Positions 61,063 through 64,000 of a stretch of 64,000 nt of DNA are shown here, in pieces (the first letter of the stretch is position 1; each line of letters starts with the position of its first letter). This DNA is from Nocardia brasiliensis NBRC 14402 (lineage in GTDB: Bacteria > Actinomycetota > Actinomycetes > Mycobacteriales > Mycobacteriaceae). The position numbers were made by a program, and so were the translations under genes. Below the pieces are notes generated by a model, which saw nothing but the letters and a program-made list of their open reading frames with translations, was not told the origin of the DNA and made no database searches. The stretch is from contig NZ_BAFT02000110.1 of NCBI RefSeq assembly GCF_000308475.2, positions 124,001 to 188,000 of the forward strand, written 5' to 3'.

Positions 61063-61463
61063 AGAAACGTCAACTCGTCATCGTGACCCGCATGGACCGG
61101 GGACTACTCGACCACGCAGGCAAGGGTCTGTTCGATGCGCTGGTGATGCATCAGCGAATGGGGCCGGTCACCGTGCTGCTACGACGGCTCGCACTCCATC
61201 AGATCGTGCTGGACCAGGGCGGATACCACGCGGCCGAGTCGGTGCTGCCGCGGTACACGAACCCGGCGACCGTCCTGGCGGACAGCCGTCGGCTCGGCGT
61301 CGGCTACGTCACCGATTGTTCGGTCGCCGAACTGATCGCCGCACTGCCCGACGACGACCGCCGGACCGACCGTGCCGAAATCCTGCGCAGCTGCGTCGAC
61401 GAGCTCGACGATGCGTCGGCGGCGGAACTGGTCCGCACGACAGACCTCGTCTACTACCAGTAG
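61059..61463 (+). CDS. DsrE-fold protein, DsrF/TusC-like
   Basis: A 134-aa protein starting at an ATG overlapping the previous stop (ATGA): RQLVIVTRMDRGLLDHAGKGLFDALVMHQRMGPVTVLL is a DsrE/F-type strand-helix-strand; later LADSRRLGVGYVTDCSVAELIAAL and a terminal TTDLVYYQ. It has two cysteines outside the usual site. Probably the third subunit of a hetero-oligomer with the two preceding proteins. Remote similarity only. Confidence 0.65.
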   Translation: MKKRQLVIVTRMDRGLLDHAGKGLFDALVMHQRMGPVTVLLRRLALHQIVLDQGGYHAAESVLPRYTNPATVLADSRRLGVGYVTDCSVAELIAALPDDDRRTDRAEILRSCVDELDDASAAELVRTTDLVYYQ

Positions 61464-61532
61464 GCGTCACACGCGGCGCTTGAAAATTACTGGACGCCAA
61501 GGCTGTTCAGCAGAAAAGAAAGGACGGGGGGC

Positions 61533-63020
61533 GTGACCGATTACGACGCCATTGTCATCGGCGCCGGAAACGCGGGACTGACCGCCGCGGCGACCTTGCA
61601 GCGCAGTGGATTACGAACGCTGCTGCTCGAACGGCACAATGTGCCCGGCGGTGCCGGAACCTCTTTCCGGCGCGGTCGGTTCGAGTTCGAAGTGGCGCTG
61701 CATCAACTGTCCGGAGTCGCCGCCGAAGGGCAGCACCGGTCGGTGGCGCTGCGCGAGCTGTTCCGCCGGGTCGGTGCGCTCGATCGGCTGGAACTGGTGC
61801 AACAGTCCGACCTGTGCCGTGTCGTGGTGCCCGGTGTGTACGACGTGCGGCTGCCCCCGGATTGGCAGGACGCCACCGAGGCGCTCGAGGCAGCGTTCCC
61901 CGGGAACCGGGAACGGATCGAGCGATTCTTCGGCCTGGTCAAGGGGGTGGCGATGTGGAACATGGTTGCCAGCCGCGGACTGCTGGCACTGGACAAGCTC
62001 GGTCCGACTCTGTTCGAAAACGCGCTGCGCCCGCTCCGGGACGTGCTGGACGATCACTTTCAGGACGAAGGCATCAAATCGGTGCTCGGCTCCTACTGGG
62101 TGTATCTCGGGATGCCGCCGTCGCGGTTGCCGTTCCAGGAGATGGCGATGATGCTGTACGGCTACCTGGAGCTGAAGCCGTGGCATGTGCGCGGCGGCTC
62201 GCAGGCCATGTCGGCGGCCGTACTCGAATCGTTCCGTGCCGCGGGAGGTGAGGTGCGGTTCAACACCCGAGTGGATCGGATCCGCACCGAACACGGCGTC
62301 GTGCGCGCTGTGGTGCTGGCCGATGGCACCGAAGTGACTGCACCACAGGTGGTATCGAACGCCTCGGCTCCCATCACGTACCGCATGCTTGCCGACGAAG
62401 ATGTTCCCGCGTCGGTGAGCGCCGAGCTCGGCCTGCGCCGAGTGGGTGTTTCGGCGGTAGTGATTCATCTGGGCCTGGCCGCAACCCCCGCTGAACTCGG
62501 CATCACCAGCGGCACGACCCTGGTCAATATCGGAACCGACGATGACTACCTCTACGAGGGCACCCGGTCACTGAGTCCCGCTCGCGGAGTGTGCGTGTCG
62601 TGCTTCGACGTCGATCCGATCGGGTTCGCCCCCGAAGGGGCGAGCCACGTTGCCATTGTCACCCTGCAATACGGTGCCGCCTGGGAACGGCTGGCCCCTC
62701 GGGACTACGCGGCAGCGAAGTATGCCTACGCCGACAGCATGCTGCGCTTGGCCGAACAGGCGGCACCCGGAATCCGCGACGCCATCGAGGAAGCCGAAGT
62801 CGCCAGCCCGCTCACGGTGATGCGGTACCTCGGTACCCCCGGTGGCGCGATCTACGGCTACGAAAAGGACACCACCGATGTCTGGCAGTTACGCGGCCTC
62901 GACCGGGAAAGCCAGGTACCCGGACTTCATCTGGCCGGTGCCTGGTCCGGCAACGGCGGATTCCAGTACACCCTCGAAGCCGGTGAGCGGGTCGCTCTGC
63001 GGCTGCTGAGCACACTGTAG
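61533..63020 (+). CDS. CrtI/phytoene-desaturase-like FAD oxidoreductase
   Basis: A 495-aa flavoprotein: YDAIVIGAGNAGLTAAATLQRSG (FAD-binding), RHNVPGGAGTSFRRG, the middle HVRGGSQAMSAAVLESFRAAGGEVRFNTRVDRI, and terminal VPGLHLAGAWSGNGGFQYTLEAG. This is the carotenoid-desaturase/isomerase group. Cinnamoyl-lipid clusters (skyllamycin, kitacinnamycin types) carry phytoene-dehydrogenase-like enzymes that act on the polyene-derived ring, so a dehydrogenation/aromatization role is plausible. GTG start with AAAGGACGGGG upstream; 69 non-coding bases precede it. Confidence 0.9.
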   Translation: MTDYDAIVIGAGNAGLTAAATLQRSGLRTLLLERHNVPGGAGTSFRRGRFEFEVALHQLSGVAAEGQHRSVALRELFRRVGALDRLELVQQSDLCRVVVPGVYDVRLPPDWQDATEALEAAFPGNRERIERFFGLVKGVAMWNMVASRGLLALDKLGPTLFENALRPLRDVLDDHFQDEGIKSVLGSYWVYLGMPPSRLPFQEMAMMLYGYLELKPWHVRGGSQAMSAAVLESFRAAGGEVRFNTRVDRIRTEHGVVRAVVLADGTEVTAPQVVSNASAPITYRMLADEDVPASVSAELGLRRVGVSAVVIHLGLAATPAELGITSGTTLVNIGTDDDYLYEGTRSLSPARGVCVSCFDVDPIGFAPEGASHVAIVTLQYGAAWERLAPRDYAAAKYAYADSMLRLAEQAAPGIRDAIEEAEVASPLTVMRYLGTPGGAIYGYEKDTTDVWQLRGLDRESQVPGLHLAGAWSGNGGFQYTLEAGERVALRLLSTL

Positions 63021-63028
63021 GAGTAAAG

Positions 63029-64000
63029 ATGACCACAGCAAGTTCGGAGACGACGGCGGATTCGGACGTCATCGCGTTGTTCCACGGCCATGCGGAGATC
63101 CGCGCCGATCTCGCCGCTCGCGAGATCGATGACCGGGACCACGAGTCGTCGACCGCCGCGGCGATCAAGAGGCACAGCCCGAACTCGATCGACGTGGTCG
63201 TCGACCGCGTCGTCGCCGAAACCCCGAGATGCCGCACACTGCGATTGCGTCGCCGCGACGGCGGGGAACTGCCCTACTTCATGGCCGGGCAGTACGTGGG
63301 TGTGGGTGTCGCTGGAACGAGCCGGCCGTACGCCATCTCGTCCAGCCCGCTGGCGTTGGAGGGCTACGACATCACAGTGGCCGCGGTGCCGGGCGGCCGC
63401 GTCAGCGGACACCTGCTCGACATCGCTTGTGTGGGTGACGAATTCGTCATCACCGGGCCGATGGGCACCTTCTTCCACAACCCTCTGTTCCACGGCGACG
63501 ACGTAGTGTTTCTCGCAGGTGGTTCCGGAGTGACCCCGGCGATGAGCATGATCCGCGAGATCGTCGATCGCGGACTGGACCGCCGGTTCCATCTGGTCTA
63601 CGGAGCCCGCACAGCCGAGGACATCCTGTTCCGGACGGAATTGGATGCGATCGCCGCCGCGCACCCCGGTATCCGAGTCGAGTACGTCCTCAGCGAACCG
63701 GCCTCGGACTGGTCCGGCCCCACCGGATTCCTCAGCGGTGCAACCATCGAATCGGTGGTCGGAGCGCTGGGCGCACGGATGTGCTATGTCTGCGGGCCGA
63801 CCGCGTTCCAGGACTTCGCAGTCGGCCAGTTGCGGGCGCTCGGGCAGCCATCACGCAGGATCCGGGTGGAGGCGAACGGCGCACCCCCGCGCCCGGAACA
63901 GGACCCCAACTGGCCCGCCGGTGTGGACCCCGATGCGTCGGTGCGGCTGACCGCTGCCGGTCGGACTGTCGAAACCCGTTGCGGGCAAACACTATTGGAC
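63029..64000 (+). CDS. Oxygenase-type flavin reductase (FNR-like), 3' end cut by window edge
   Basis: Open from ATG 63029 (GTAGGAG upstream) to the window end, 324 residues visible. After a variable N-terminus come the flavin site RPYAISSSPLAL, the pyridine-nucleotide site LAGGSGVTPAMSMIRE and the YVCGPTAFQDFAVGQL segment. The last residues, VRLTAAGRTVETRCGQTLLD, look like the first strand of a plant-type 2Fe-2S ferredoxin domain, so the full protein is probably an FNR-ferredoxin reductase of the vanillate/phthalate or HmpX type. It would pass electrons to an oxygenase encoded beyond the window or to a partner in the operon. Confidence 0.87.
   Translation, partial: MTTASSETTADSDVIALFHGHAEIRADLAAREIDDRDHESSTAAAIKRHSPNSIDVVVDRVVAETPRCRTLRLRRRDGGELPYFMAGQYVGVGVAGTSRPYAISSSPLALEGYDITVAAVPGGRVSGHLLDIACVGDEFVITGPMGTFFHNPLFHGDDVVFLAGGSGVTPAMSMIREIVDRGLDRRFHLVYGARTAEDILFRTELDAIAAAHPGIRVEYVLSEPASDWSGPTGFLSGATIESVVGALGARMCYVCGPTAFQDFAVGQLRALGQPSRRIRVEANGAPPRPEQDPNWPAGVDPDASVRLTAAGRTVETRCGQTLLD

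Noticed and set aside
1..64000. Mobile elements, CRISPR arrays, tRNA or rRNA genes
   Set aside because: No transposase/integrase motifs, no spaced direct-repeat arrays and no cloverleaf or rRNA-like sequence were recognized by eye.

Overview
High-GC actinomycete DNA with many GTG starts and 4-base stop/start overlaps. Protein families present (SigG-like ECF sigma factor, Ser/Thr kinase with FHA partner, Tat/lipoprotein signals, angucycline-type PKS) fit a Nocardia-like mycolic-acid actinomycete; the genus is inferred. No tRNA, rRNA, transposase, integrase or CRISPR array was seen.

Region 1 (1-18.8 kb) is an aromatic type II polyketide cluster with deoxyaminosugar genes. The + strand carries, in order, a TcmI-type cyclase, KSalpha, KSbeta/CLF, ACP, C9-type ketoreductase, two-domain aromatase/cyclase, two FAD hydroxylases, an alpha/beta hydrolase, glucose-1-phosphate thymidylyltransferase, sugar 3-aminotransferase, NDP-hexose 2,3-dehydratase and a SnoaL-like protein. 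The core order (cyclase-KS-CLF-ACP-KR-aromatase-oxygenase) is that of angucycline clusters. The - strand carries a glycosyltransferase, 3,5-epimerase, 4-ketoreductase and a luciferase-like monooxygenase. Together they predict an angucyclinone-type aglycone carrying a 2,3,6-trideoxy-3-aminohexose. No dTDP-glucose 4,6-dehydratase is in the window and must come from elsewhere. Two orphan OmpR-family regulators end the region; one has lost its phospho-acceptor Asp. The divergent promoter holds three TGAC-N7-TGAC repeats with 11-bp period, a plausible operator set for them.

Region 2 (18.8-51 kb) is mixed metabolism and regulation: a TetR/FAD-oxidase pair with an obvious operator, a GH38 alpha-mannosidase, a cobalamin-riboswitch-controlled Opp/Nik-type ABC transporter whose second permease is fused to both ATPases, two class-C beta-lactamase-like hydrolases, an intradiol dioxygenase, a CocE/NonD hydrolase operon, a membrane Ser/Thr kinase with an FHA protein, a SigG-like sigma factor operon, an MBL hydrolase, a kinase-like protein, a FAD monooxygenase and an amidase.

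Region 3 (51-64 kb, running off the right edge) is a second, different PKS operon, all on +: FabG-type KR, two hotdog dehydratases, ACP, KS, CLF, a 687-aa double-ketosynthase fusion, alpha/beta hydrolase, double-hotdog thioesterase, DsbA/HCCA-isomerase-like protein, a 53-aa peptide ending Gly-Gly-Cys-Gly, three small DsrE-fold (TusBCD/DsrEFH-like) proteins, a CrtI-like oxidoreductase and an oxygenase-type reductase. This is a highly reducing type II PKS of the polyene/cinnamoyl-lipid kind, with an unexpected sulfur-relay-like module. Its 5' leader carries a short ORF with mutually exclusive hairpins and an intrinsic terminator, and its first genes have visibly lower GC than the rest.
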